Shown here: positions 26,981 to 35,195 of the stretch, in pieces
How positions within the stretch are numbered: position 1 is the first letter of the stretch
How the letters are laid out: each line of letters opens with the position of its first letter
Source: an uncultured Bacteroidales bacterium
Lineage (GTDB): Bacteria > Bacteroidota > Bacteroidia > Bacteroidales > Bacteroidaceae
Assembly (NCBI GenBank): GCA_902788315.1
Contig: CADAJS010000003.1
Location: 1 to 64,000, forward strand
Length of the DNA: 64,000 bases
Direction of reading: 5' to 3'
Notes under the pieces: generated by a model
What the model was told of the DNA's origin: nothing
Seen by the model: only the letters and a program-made list of their open reading frames with translations
The model's database searches: none
Made by a program: the position numbers and the translations under genes

Positions 26981-27011
26981 CAAAGTTACGAATAAATGAG
27001 CGCAATGCAAA
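26981..27011 (-). promoter_or_regulatory. Promoter of the YycJ-like gene
   Basis: On the minus strand TTTG (27008-27011), a 19-nt spacer and TAACTTTG (26981-26988) precede the start by about 19 nt. The wider sequence closely resembles the promoters at 4178 and 19005. Confidence 0.85.
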
Positions 27012-27334
27012 GGAAAAGGGGAAATCTTTTTTTGCATTGTCGGATGACAGGAAAGGTTCGGCGAGCCAGAGTAACACGCTTCTCGTCGGAGAGCCAACTT
27101 ATTACGCATTTCTCTGTGCGAGATAACGGAGAGCGGCATATTGGGCAACGTGTCTCGCGAACTTCTGCAATGCATGTTCCCCATCACACGTCATACGCAG
27201 CTCCGCGTATAGTTCCGAATCGTCCAATATATTATTGTACGCGCGCACGCGCACAGGCCACACCGAGGGGCGAGAGCTCCCCCCCCTTCGGCAGAGGAGC
27301 GTGTGGCATGGACGGCGGGAATGGGCAGTCTTCC

Positions 27335-29590
27335 TCAGAAGGGCAGGCCTACGGCAAAGTGCAGGCTGCAGTCGCGCGTCAGGTTGGGATGGATGATGGG
27401 ATAATGGTGGCGTGCGTCAGAGTAGGCGGGGTGGATGGCCTTCATGCCTGCATCGAGGCGCAGGATGAAATAGTCGAAGTTGAGGCGCAAGCCGAGTCCG
27501 TAGGCCACGGCAATCTGGCGGTAGAACTTGTCAATACGGAACTGGCCGCCGGGCTGGTCGGCATATTCGCGCAGGGTCCATATATTACCTGCATCGACGA
27601 AGGCTGCCCCGTCCAGTTTCCAGAAGAGGTGGCTTCTGTACTCGACATTCATGTCCAGTTTCATGTCACCCGTCTGGTTGATGAAGTCGATGCGCCCGTC
27701 GGTGCCCTGAAACGAGCCGGGTCCCAGGCCTCTCACGCTCCATCCGCGTACGCTGTTCGCACCACCGCTGAAGTAGCGTTTCTCGTAGGGCAGGATGGTG
27801 GTGTTGCCATAGGGATAGGCAATGCCCAGGCCGAAGTGCAATGCCAGCGAGTTCCGCTCGTCGAAGCGGAAGCTTTTCGAGAAGTCGAAGTCGCCCTTGA
27901 CATACTGGGCGTAGGCGATGTTGATGAGCGTGTACTGGCCTTCGCGGTTCTTGGCCGTGCCGAAGAGGTTCGAGATGCCATAGAGCAGGTTGCCCGATGT
28001 CTCCACGCCGCCGCGCACGGTGTAGGCGTTGGTGCCATAGTTCAGCGAGGCGGCATTGAGCAGCTGCGAGCTGTAGGTGAAGCTGTAGCCCCACTTCATG
28101 ATGAAGAGGTCTTCATAGATGTAGCGCAAGATGGCATTGCGGCTGGTGGGGTTGTCGAGGTAGAGTTCGCGGAACTTGGGGCTGATCCAGGGCATGAAGA
28201 CGTAGTCCAGGTCGAGCAGGTCCACACGGTTCTGGCGTCGTCGGCCGCTTCCTGTCCAGCGATAGCGCCACGCGCCGGTGAGCACACGGCGGTGAAACTC
28301 GGGACGGTCCTGCAGGTCGAACATCAAGCTCACCTCGCTCGTGGCCTGGGCAGCATGCCGGAACTGTTCGGAGAGAAACGGGAACTTGAAGTCCGGAAAC
28401 GCGAGCCCTATCTCGGCACCATATTCGATATAGTCCTGATCCACGTATCCGCTCAGGCCCTTGATTGCCTCGAAGGCTCCGCGCAGCTTCACGCTGAAAG
28501 CCTCCGAACCGCGGAACATGTTACGGTTCAGGTATGAGAGGCTCAGTGCGGCGCCAAAGTCTCCGGCCGAGTTGGTGCCCTGCGGCTCCACGTTGAAGCT
28601 GTTCCTCTTGCTCGGAAACAGCGTAATCTGGGGCCGCAGGATGGTGCTGTCCTGCTCCGACTCTGCAAAGCGGATGTTCACACTCCGCACGGCGCCGAGC
28701 CTCATCAGGCGGGCATACGTTTCCTGCACGTCGCTCTCACGGTAGAAATTTCCCGTGCGCAGGTCTGTGGCACGCCGGATGACACGCGGCCGCACGAAGG
28801 GGCTTCCGTCTTCCGTTTCGAACCGGTAGTCCACCGTCCCTATCCGGTATTGCTGGTGGGGACGCATGTCGTGCTGCGTGCCGCTGTGAAAGGGTCTCAC
28901 CTGCATCTGCACGTCCACACGTCGGTGACCGATGGCGGTGTCGGCCACGAAGTGTACGAAATCCTTATGGAAACGGTAATAGCCGTGATTGAGAAGGTAG
29001 CTGCTCAGCCGTCCTCGCTCGGCATCGAGACGGTTCAGGTCAAAGTCCATGCCCGACTCGAGCGTCATCTGGTAGCCATCGCCCTCGCGATGCATCACCG
29101 AATCGATGCCGCGGTCCTGAACCTCGAGCTGCATCAGGCGCACTGTGTAGCGTTCGCGTGGATGGATCTGATAGAGGAGCGACATCTTGTGACGGTGCAC
29201 CCGCTCGTGCAGCTCCACGTCGGCATCCAGATAGCCCAGGTTCTGCACGGCCGATTCGATATTCTGCCGGGTTCTCAGTGCCAGCTTATTGTCATATACC
29301 ACCGGTGCCTCGCCCAGCCGTCGCACGAAACGGTTGATGCGCTTCGTGCTGTCGCGTCCCGAGAGGGAGTAGATCCCCATCGGCACCTTGAAGAGCGAGA
29401 ACCACTTGCTGTTCGGATGTTGCCGGATATAGCCCTGCAGCGGAGCGGGCGAGAGCGAGGCCGAGTCGGAGCGGATGACCACCTTGTCCAGCAGATAGCC
29501 GTCCTCGGGTAGCAACCGGCTCACGCTGCATGCCTGAAACAGGCATGCCAGCACCAACGTCCAGAATATACTATATGCGACTCGCATCAT
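27335..29590 (-). CDS. TamL-like outer-membrane assembly lipoprotein (BamA/Omp85 superfamily)
   Basis: This 751-residue protein begins with a lipoprotein signal (LFQAC, C21) followed by SVSRLLPEDGYLLDKVVI. That is characteristic of TamL, the Bacteroidota form of TamA. POTRA-like modules occupy roughly 30-320. The C-terminal half is an Omp85 beta-barrel with the conserved loop motif VRGWSVRGLGPGS and a terminal phenylalanine (FAVGLPF). Such proteins insert or translocate outer-membrane proteins together with a TamB partner; no tamB is in the window. The start is ATG-ATG (29590 or 29587), directly after a CTATAG array. It is likely co-transcribed with the four-helix-bundle gene upstream. Confidence 0.9.
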   Translation of the reverse strand: MMRVAYSIFWTLVLACLFQACSVSRLLPEDGYLLDKVVIRSDSASLSPAPLQGYIRQHPNSKWFSLFKVPMGIYSLSGRDSTKRINRFVRRLGEAPVVYDNKLALRTRQNIESAVQNLGYLDADVELHERVHRHKMSLLYQIHPRERYTVRLMQLEVQDRGIDSVMHREGDGYQMTLESGMDFDLNRLDAERGRLSSYLLNHGYYRFHKDFVHFVADTAIGHRRVDVQMQVRPFHSGTQHDMRPHQQYRIGTVDYRFETEDGSPFVRPRVIRRATDLRTGNFYRESDVQETYARLMRLGAVRSVNIRFAESEQDSTILRPQITLFPSKRNSFNVEPQGTNSAGDFGAALSLSYLNRNMFRGSEAFSVKLRGAFEAIKGLSGYVDQDYIEYGAEIGLAFPDFKFPFLSEQFRHAAQATSEVSLMFDLQDRPEFHRRVLTGAWRYRWTGSGRRRQNRVDLLDLDYVFMPWISPKFRELYLDNPTSRNAILRYIYEDLFIMKWGYSFTYSSQLLNAASLNYGTNAYTVRGGVETSGNLLYGISNLFGTAKNREGQYTLINIAYAQYVKGDFDFSKSFRFDERNSLALHFGLGIAYPYGNTTILPYEKRYFSGGANSVRGWSVRGLGPGSFQGTDGRIDFINQTGDMKLDMNVEYRSHLFWKLDGAAFVDAGNIWTLREYADQPGGQFRIDKFYRQIAVAYGLGLRLNFDYFILRLDAGMKAIHPAYSDARHHYPIIHPNLTRDCSLHFAVGLPF

Positions 29591-29605
29591 CCTTTTTTGT
29601 TTTTT

Positions 29606-29680
29606 TATAGTACCCTATAGTTACTATAGTTCCCTATAGTCCCCTATAGCTCCCTATAGTCCCCTATAGTCCCCTATAAC
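29606..29680. repeat. CTATAG array upstream of tamL
   Basis: About eight units of TATAGtcccc occur with a 10-nt period (one unit is 9 nt). They lie between the four-helix-bundle stop and the tamL start, with a T-rich stretch on the tamL side. The first five units match the array at 30397-30460 in the same orientation. Confidence 0.9.
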
Positions 29681-29698
29681 TCCTATTATTTCCCTTAA

Positions 29699-30373
29699 TC
29701 ATTCTCTCTCTTGACCATAATCTATTCCGTGCTGGGCCAGCAGCTGGCGCAGACGGGTTATCTCAGACCTCAGTGCCGGCACTTCCTGCCGCAGGCGGGC
29801 CAGCTCCTCGTCCTCGGACCGGCGATAGCCCGTCCGGGCCGCGTACATGCGCTCCTTGATGCCGCCTCGTTCGACAAAGTCCTGCTCGATGTATTGCAGG
29901 GCGTGGTGGAGCATCGAATCCGTCATGTAACACAGCGTCAGGGCGGTGTTTGCCATCTCCTCGTCCGACCACTGCTGCATGTAGGGCTGATAGTCCTCCA
30001 CCCTGTTATGCCGACCGCAGAACTCCTTCATGCGCCGAAATCGTTCATGGCCTTCGGTCCATATCGGCAGGCCACGGGCAAGGAGATAGTCGCGATAGTC
30101 CTCGCGCAGTTCCTGCAGGGAGCCTCGTGCCACGTTCAGCAGCTTGATGTGCATCTCGGTGGACGTCGCGCCGTCCTCGGTACCCTCCACGATGTTCTGC
30201 TTACCCGAACGCGCAGCCTGTATCATCTGATCCACAGTACGGTCGCCATGGGCCGGCAGGAAGCGTTGACAGAAGACGCGTGTCAGCTGGTAGATGACTT
30301 CAGACTTCTGGTAGTAAAACGCATCGCGCCAGGGCTTCTGCCGCCTGATGACCTGATACCGTTTCTCTATCAT
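29699..30373 (-). CDS. Four-helix-bundle protein with C-terminal coiled coil
   Basis: This 224-residue protein resembles the four-helix-bundle family first seen in 23S rRNA intervening sequences, also called S23-like. The core comprises KSEVIYQLTRVFCQRFL, DQMIQAARSGKQNIVEGTED, TEMHIKLLNVARGSLQELREDY and RMKEFCGRHN. The C-terminal part adds a longer suffix region with ALTLCYMTDSMLHHALQYIEQ. It ends in a heptad-like coiled coil (DEELARLRQEVPALRSEIT). No enzymatic motif is visible. It is flanked on both sides by similar CTATAG arrays and sits just upstream of tamL. The family's role is not established; nucleic-acid binding is suggested by relatives only. Confidence 0.82.
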   Translation of the reverse strand: MIEKRYQVIRRQKPWRDAFYYQKSEVIYQLTRVFCQRFLPAHGDRTVDQMIQAARSGKQNIVEGTEDGATSTEMHIKLLNVARGSLQELREDYRDYLLARGLPIWTEGHERFRRMKEFCGRHNRVEDYQPYMQQWSDEEMANTALTLCYMTDSMLHHALQYIEQDFVERGGIKERMYAARTGYRRSEDEELARLRQEVPALRSEITRLRQLLAQHGIDYGQERE

Positions 30374-30396
30374 CGTAGTTTCTCTTTTTTTATTAT

Positions 30397-30460
30397 TATA
30401 GTGCCCTATAGTTACTATAGTCCCATATAGTCCCCTATAGTTCCCTATAGTCCCCTATAT
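30397..30460. repeat. CTATAG array in the leader of the four-helix-bundle gene
   Basis: About six TATAG units with a period of 9-10 nt lie between the -7 box at 30474-30481 and the start codon at 30373. The array would therefore be transcribed as a 5' leader. Unit order resembles that of the array at 29606. Confidence 0.9.
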
Positions 30461-30473
30461 ACTTTTTTGACAG

Positions 30474-30481
30474 CAAAGTTA
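30474..30481 (-). promoter_or_regulatory. -7 box for the four-helix-bundle / tamL transcript
   Basis: The minus strand reads TAACTTTG, placing the start of transcription near the outer edge of the CTATAG array. Confidence 0.65.
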
Positions 30482-30503
30482 GCGGTTTTTCGGCAAAAAG
30501 CAG

Positions 30504-30511
30504 TAACTTTG
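30504..30511 (+). promoter_or_regulatory. -7 box for the TrmH-type methyltransferase
   Basis: TAACTTTG lies 54 nt before the ATG at 30566, divergent from the box at 30474. Confidence 0.65.
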
Positions 30512-30565
30512 CTGCGAATTTTCATAGGAAACACCGCAAAACATCACACCCTAAGACGAACGCCT

Positions 30566-31324
30566 ATGATCAGCAAGGCCAAACTGAAGCTCATCCATTC
30601 CCTCGAGCGGCGCCGTCGCCGGCAGGAGGAATCACTCTTCGTAGCCGAGGGTCCCCGGCTGCTGGACGAACTGCTGCCCCTCATGCAACCTGTCTTTGTG
30701 GCAGCGCTACCCGCCTGGCTCGAATCCAACAGCCACCGTCTGTCACCCGATGTCGAGACATGCATCGTCACGCCCGACGAGCTGCACCGCGCCAGCCTCA
30801 TGCAGGCACCGCAGCAGGTGGTGGCGCTCTTCCCGCTCCCCCACCCCACGTGGAACGACACCATGGCGCACGCCAACCTCTGTCTGGCACTCGACGGTGT
30901 GCAGGACCCCGGCAATATGGGCACCATCTGCCGCGTGGCCGACTGGTTCGGCATCACGGACATCCTGTGCTCGACAGACACGGTGGACGTCTTCAACCCG
31001 AAGGCCGTACAGGCCACCATGGGGGCGCTGGCACGTGTCCGCGTCCACTATCTCGACCTGCCGTCGCTGCTTTCCCGCCTCGACGTGCCCGTCTATGGCA
31101 CTTTCCTCGACGGACAAGACATCTACGCGCAGCCGCTCAGCAGCCACGGAATCATCGTCATGGGAAATGAGGGGAACGGCATCTCAGCCGAGGTGGGACG
31201 CCGGGTCACGCAACGGCTCTACGTCCCCAACTATCCGCGCGACCGCGTGACCACCGAGAGCCTAAACGTGGCTGTGGCCACGAGCATCGTCTGTGCCGAG
31301 TTTCGCCGAAGAGAGCAGCAATAG
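30566..31324 (+). CDS. TrmH/SpoU-family RNA 2'-O-methyltransferase
   Basis: This 252-residue enzyme should transfer a methyl group from S-adenosylmethionine to a ribose 2'-OH in rRNA or tRNA. It has the knotted-fold motifs in order: LALDGVQDPGNMGTICR (motif 1), IIVMGNEGNGIS (motif 2) and RVTTESLNVAVA (motif 3). The N-terminal part (KAKLKLIHSLERRRRRQEE and FVAEGPRLLDELL) is a substrate-binding domain as in RlmB-like proteins. The ATG at 30566 is chosen from family length and the upstream promoter; an in-frame ATG at 30467 overlaps the promoter. The 3' end overlaps the convergent symporter gene by 63 nt. Confidence 0.92.
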   Translation: MISKAKLKLIHSLERRRRRQEESLFVAEGPRLLDELLPLMQPVFVAALPAWLESNSHRLSPDVETCIVTPDELHRASLMQAPQQVVALFPLPHPTWNDTMAHANLCLALDGVQDPGNMGTICRVADWFGITDILCSTDTVDVFNPKAVQATMGALARVRVHYLDLPSLLSRLDVPVYGTFLDGQDIYAQPLSSHGIIVMGNEGNGISAEVGRRVTQRLYVPNYPRDRVTTESLNVAVATSIVCAEFRRREQQ

Positions 31325-32734
31325 GAGGAAGGTGAGCAGGCCGTTGCACATCAGCAATTCGTAACCGAACTTATAGCCCGTCAGGCGGAAGACCAGCGTG
31401 TCGGCCACATAGCATATCAGGGGCGAGCAGACACAGATGACCGGCACCCAGCGCTCGCGAGGCATCCGCTTCGTAAGCAGGCCGAAGGAGAAGAGGCCCA
31501 GCAGCGGACCATACGTATAGCTGCACACCGTATAGACAGCGTCGATGACGCTCGTGTTGTTCAGTGCCTTGACCAGCATAATAAAGAGGAAGAAGCAGAG
31601 GCCGATGCCGGGATGCACCCATCGGCGCAGGCGTACGTCGTCGGGCCGCCGCATGAGATCCACACAGAAACAGGTGGTCAGGCTGGTCATGGCCGAGTCG
31701 GCACTGCTGAAGGCCGCAGCCACAATGCCGATGGTAAAGAGCACCAGCGCCGTCTGTCCCAGCATGCCGCTGCTGCACAGCGAGGGCAGCAGCGCATCGC
31801 CCGCGGCTGGAGGCGTCACCTGCATCACGTCACAAAAGTGGTAGAGCAGCACACCCAGCGCCATGAACAGGAGGTTCACGGGCAGATAGAGCGTCCCGTT
31901 CACGCACATATTCAGCTGGCTCTGGCGCAGTGTCTTGCACGTCAGGTTCTTCTGCATCATGTCCTGGTCCAGGCCCGTCATCACGACCACGATGAATATG
32001 CCGCTCACGAACTGCTTCCAGAAGTATTGCTTGCTGCCCGCATCGTCAAAGACAAACACGCGGCTCATGGGGCTTTCGCGCACCGTTGCCACGGCTTCTG
32101 CCGGCGACAGTCCCAGCTGTCGGCACACCTGCACGATGATGAGCGTCAGTGCCGAGAGCAGCACCACGGTCTGCAGGCAGTCGCTCCACACGATGGTGCT
32201 GATGCCGCTGTTGCGCGTATAGAGCCATATCAGCAGCAGCACGATGAACACCGTGAGGCCGAAGCTCACGCCATAAGAGCCGAAGATCATCTCCTGCAGG
32301 ATGAAGCACACGAGGTAGAGGCGGATGCTGGCACCGATGAGCTTGCTCACGAAGAAGAACGAAGCACCCGTTCGGTAGCTGGTCAGCCCGAAGCGACGGT
32401 CCAGATAGGTATAGATGCTGGTCAGGTTGAGCCGATAGTACACCGGCAGCAGGACAAAGGCCACTGTGGCATAGCCCAGCACGAAGCCCATGCACGTCTG
32501 CAGGTAGGTCATCTGCGAGACGGCCACCATGCCCGGCACGCTGACAAACGTCACTCCGCTCACGCTGGCGCCTATCATGCCGAAGGCCACCGCCCACCAG
32601 GGCGACCGTCGTCCGGCACGGAAGAAGGCGTCGTTATCACGCCGCCGTCCCGTGACCATCGACAGCAGGAGCAGCAGGACAAAGTATCCCACCGTCATGC
32701 CAAGCAACATCCGCAGGTCCAAAGTCGTCCCCAT
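31262..32734 (-). CDS. Sodium:solute symporter (SSS family)
   Basis: This 490-residue inner-membrane protein has about thirteen hydrophobic segments and family signatures including SVSGVTFVSVPGMV, GYATVAFVLLPVYY and TGLDQDMMQKNLTCKT. The AAAFSSADSAMTSLTT helix near residue 345 is the usual sodium-site helix. Bacteroidota carry many such transporters for sugars, sialic acid or amino acids; the substrate is not evident. The ATG at 32734 is preferred over an in-frame TTG two codons upstream. The last 63 nt overlap the end of the TrmH gene on the other strand. Confidence 0.88.
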   Translation of the reverse strand: MGTTLDLRMLLGMTVGYFVLLLLLSMVTGRRRDNDAFFRAGRRSPWWAVAFGMIGASVSGVTFVSVPGMVAVSQMTYLQTCMGFVLGYATVAFVLLPVYYRLNLTSIYTYLDRRFGLTSYRTGASFFFVSKLIGASIRLYLVCFILQEMIFGSYGVSFGLTVFIVLLLIWLYTRNSGISTIVWSDCLQTVVLLSALTLIIVQVCRQLGLSPAEAVATVRESPMSRVFVFDDAGSKQYFWKQFVSGIFIVVVMTGLDQDMMQKNLTCKTLRQSQLNMCVNGTLYLPVNLLFMALGVLLYHFCDVMQVTPPAAGDALLPSLCSSGMLGQTALVLFTIGIVAAAFSSADSAMTSLTTCFCVDLMRRPDDVRLRRWVHPGIGLCFFLFIMLVKALNNTSVIDAVYTVCSYTYGPLLGLFSFGLLTKRMPRERWVPVICVCSPLICYVADTLVFRLTGYKFGYELLMCNGLLTFLLLLLSSAKLGTDDARGHSHV

Positions 32735-32765
32735 CCCCAAACTTTAAACTTTACACTTTAAAATG

Positions 32766-33554
32766 CTATTCCTCCACGGGGAAGCCTTCTTCATCCTCGT
32801 TCTTCACCTCTGCCTCGGCAGAATAGTTGGTGTAGAAGTTCTCGTCCTCCTCTTCTTCCTCGTCCTCGTCACGATCGTCCATATCCTCTACGTCTTCGTC
32901 GTTGAGGTTCTCGTCCTCCTCCGACTTGTAGAAAGAGCTTTCGAAACGCAGTTTCTCCACGGGGTCTTTTTTCTTGGCAAAGATGGCTTCCACCCACGTG
33001 CCCTTGGGAATCTCGAGCACGTCATAGCCCTGCTGCACCTTGTGTTCCAGTGTGCCGCCGGGCGCATGGATGCGCGAGGCCGGCAGCTGCGTGGTGCTCA
33101 CGTCGAAGCCGCTCTCGATGATGTCGCGTATCTGCAGGGATATCGACTCCCAGCCTCCGCCGAAGTTGCGGTCGATGAGTTCCAGCAGGGTGGCCGCAGT
33201 GATGTGGCGCACGTTCTCGTAGCTCAGGTCGGTGATGCGGCTGATGTTCTTGCGCCGCAGTGCCACCGTGCCACGTCCGGGACGGTTGTGTGTCAGATGA
33301 GCCCATTCGCTGCCCTCGTAGCGCACTTTCTCACGCGGGTCTTCCTCGTTGTAGTGCACCACGTCAAAGGCCAGGCGAATGATATTCAGCAGTTTGTCCT
33401 CGCTGGTGGTGAAGTCGCCTTCTTTCTTCTCGGCCTCCCACAGATCGGCAATCTGGAACTCATTCAGTGTCCATACATTGTTGCTGTTGAGGTCCAGGAT
33501 CGACTCTAACAGCATGGGATTGCGCTTCTTTTCTTCTAATTCGTCTTTTTCCAT
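32766..33554 (-). CDS. Conserved-looking protein with a highly acidic tail, function unknown
   Basis: I do not recognise this 262-residue protein. Residues 1-205 look folded and cytoplasmic, with helical segments such as KLLNIIRLAFDVVHYNEED and ITAATLLELIDRNFGGGWES. From about 206 a tail rich in Asp and Glu follows (runs such as DEDVEDMDDRDEDEEEEEDE). Acidic tails can mimic DNA or bind basic proteins, but no DNA-binding or catalytic motif is visible. It has its own promoter (-7 box 33582-33589) and lies 31 nt before the symporter on the same strand. The coding call itself is strong: codon use matches the neighbours and the start follows a promoter. Confidence 0.75.
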   Translation of the reverse strand: MEKDELEEKKRNPMLLESILDLNSNNVWTLNEFQIADLWEAEKKEGDFTTSEDKLLNIIRLAFDVVHYNEEDPREKVRYEGSEWAHLTHNRPGRGTVALRRKNISRITDLSYENVRHITAATLLELIDRNFGGGWESISLQIRDIIESGFDVSTTQLPASRIHAPGGTLEHKVQQGYDVLEIPKGTWVEAIFAKKKDPVEKLRFESSFYKSEEDENLNDEDVEDMDDRDEDEEEEEDENFYTNYSAEAEVKNEDEEGFPVEE

Positions 33555-33581
33555 ATAACTATAATTGACGTTTCACGGGTG

Positions 33582-33589
33582 CAAAGGTA
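33582..33589 (-). promoter_or_regulatory. -7 box for the acidic-tail gene
   Basis: The minus strand reads TACCTTTG, 27 nt before the start at 33554. Confidence 0.6.
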
Positions 33590-33704
33590 CAAAAAAGAAC
33601 AATACATACAAGTTAATAAATCTTAAAACATCAATCGGAAGGCAATTCTTCATCTCCAAAACAAAAAAGTTTGCCTCCGAAGCCAAACTCTCTATTCCCA
33701 ATTC

Positions 33705-33735
33705 TTTGCAGTCTCAGTAAATCTTCATACATTTG
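33705..33735 (+). promoter_or_regulatory. Promoter of trpB
   Basis: TTTG (33705-33708), a 19-nt spacer and TACATTTG (33728-33735) form a full Bacteroidota promoter, 30 nt before the ATG. Between it and the divergent promoter, 33635-33645 and 33671-33680 form an imperfect inverted repeat (TCGGAAGGCAA / TTGCCTCCGA). Confidence 0.8.
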
Positions 33736-33765
33736 CAACGCGGTAAACCATTAACCCGTAATACA

Positions 33766-35130
33766 ATGAGCAAGCAAAAGAAATTCCTCCTTCAGGAGAA
33801 CGAGATTCCTACGCAGTGGTATAATATTCTGGCAGACATGCCCCACAAGCCGCTGCCTCCCATCCACCCCGCCACCAAGCAGCCGCTGGGATGGGAAGAC
33901 CTGGCACACATCTTCCCTGCCGAGTGCGCCAAGCAGGAGCTGAACACCACAGACCGCTGGATAGACATCCCCGAGGAGGTCATCGAGAAATACAAGTTCT
34001 ACCGTTCCACACCGCTCGTACGTGCCTACGACCTGGAGAAGGCCTTGGACACCCCCGCACACATCTATTTCAAGAACGAGTCCACCAATCCGCTGGGTTC
34101 CCACAAGATCAACTCGGCACTGGCTCAGTGCTACTACTGCAAGCAGGAGGGCACCACGAACGTGACCACCGAGACCGGCGCCGGACAATGGGGTGCCGCA
34201 CTGGCCTACGCAGCCAAGATCTTCGGTCTCAGCGCCGCCGTGTATCAGGTGAAGATCTCCATGCTGCAGAAGCCCTATCGCAGCAGCATCATGCGCACCT
34301 TTGATGCCGTCGTCAACGGCTCGCCCTCCATGTCCACCCGCGCAGGCAAGGACATCCTCACCGCCGACCCCAACCACATGGGTTCCCTGGGCACAGCCAT
34401 CAGCGAAGCCATCGAGTTGGCCACCACGACCCCTCACTGCAAGTATGTCCTGGGCTCGGTGCTCAATCATGTGGCACTCCACCAGAGCATCATCGGTCTC
34501 GAGGCTGAGAAGCAGATGCAGATGGCCGGCGAATATCCCGACATGGTGATTGCCTGCTTCGGCGGAGGCTCCAACTTCGGCGGAGTGGCCTTCCCCTTCA
34601 TGCGTCACAACATCCTGGAGGGCAGGACCACCGAGTTCATCGCCGCCGAGCCGGAGAGCTGTCCCAAGCTGACGCGCGGCAAGTTCCAGTACGACTTCGG
34701 CGACGAGGCCGGCTACACGCCCCTGCTGCCCATGTTCACCCTGGGCCACCAGTTCAAGCCGGCCAATATCCACGCCGGCGGACTGCGCTACCACGGTGCG
34801 GGAATGATTGTCTCGCAGCTCATCAAGGACGGACTCATGCACGGAGTGGACATCCCGCAGTTAGAGTCGTTCCGCGCCGGAATACTCTTCGCACAGACCG
34901 AGGGCATCATCCCGGCTCCCGAGAGCAGCCACGCCATTGCGGCCACCATACGCGAAGCCCTCAAATGCAAGGAGACGGGAGAGGAGAAAGTCATCCTCTT
35001 CAACCTCTCCGGACACGGACTCATCGACATGTCGGCTTACGACCAGTATATCAACGGCGACCTGCAGAACTACAGCATCAGCGACAAAGAGATCAGCGAC
35101 AACGTCGCACAGCTCGAACAGATTATCTGA
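33766..35130 (+). CDS. trpB: Tryptophan synthase beta chain, TrpB2 type
   Basis: This 454-residue PLP enzyme should join indole and serine to make tryptophan. The PLP lysine is K114 in GSHKINSALAQ, and the cofactor phosphate loop is CFGGGSNFGG. The N-terminal extension (about 80 residues before RSTPLVRA) and total length mark the TrpB2 branch rather than the TrpA-partnered TrpB1. No trpA or other trp gene is adjacent, so it probably acts as a stand-alone indole-salvaging or serine-deaminating enzyme. The ATG is preferred; an in-frame TTG 11 codons upstream overlaps the promoter. A hairpin follows the gene. Confidence 0.93.
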   Translation: MSKQKKFLLQENEIPTQWYNILADMPHKPLPPIHPATKQPLGWEDLAHIFPAECAKQELNTTDRWIDIPEEVIEKYKFYRSTPLVRAYDLEKALDTPAHIYFKNESTNPLGSHKINSALAQCYYCKQEGTTNVTTETGAGQWGAALAYAAKIFGLSAAVYQVKISMLQKPYRSSIMRTFDAVVNGSPSMSTRAGKDILTADPNHMGSLGTAISEAIELATTTPHCKYVLGSVLNHVALHQSIIGLEAEKQMQMAGEYPDMVIACFGGGSNFGGVAFPFMRHNILEGRTTEFIAAEPESCPKLTRGKFQYDFGDEAGYTPLLPMFTLGHQFKPANIHAGGLRYHGAGMIVSQLIKDGLMHGVDIPQLESFRAGILFAQTEGIIPAPESSHAIAATIREALKCKETGEEKVILFNLSGHGLIDMSAYDQYINGDLQNYSISDKEISDNVAQLEQII

Positions 35131-35149
35131 CCATCCCACACCGTACCGC

Positions 35150-35177
35150 AATGCCCGGCCCACAAGAGCCGGGCATT
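35150..35177 (+). terminator. Terminator after trpB
   Basis: AATGCCCGGC and GCCGGGCATT form a perfect 10-bp stem with an 8-nt loop followed by an AT-rich run. Confidence 0.8.
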
Positions 35178-35195
35178 ATATTATCCCACATCAGA

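Noticed and set aside
29606..30460. CRISPR array
   Set aside because: The repeat period is 9-10 nt with no unique spacers and no cas genes, so it is a short tandem array.
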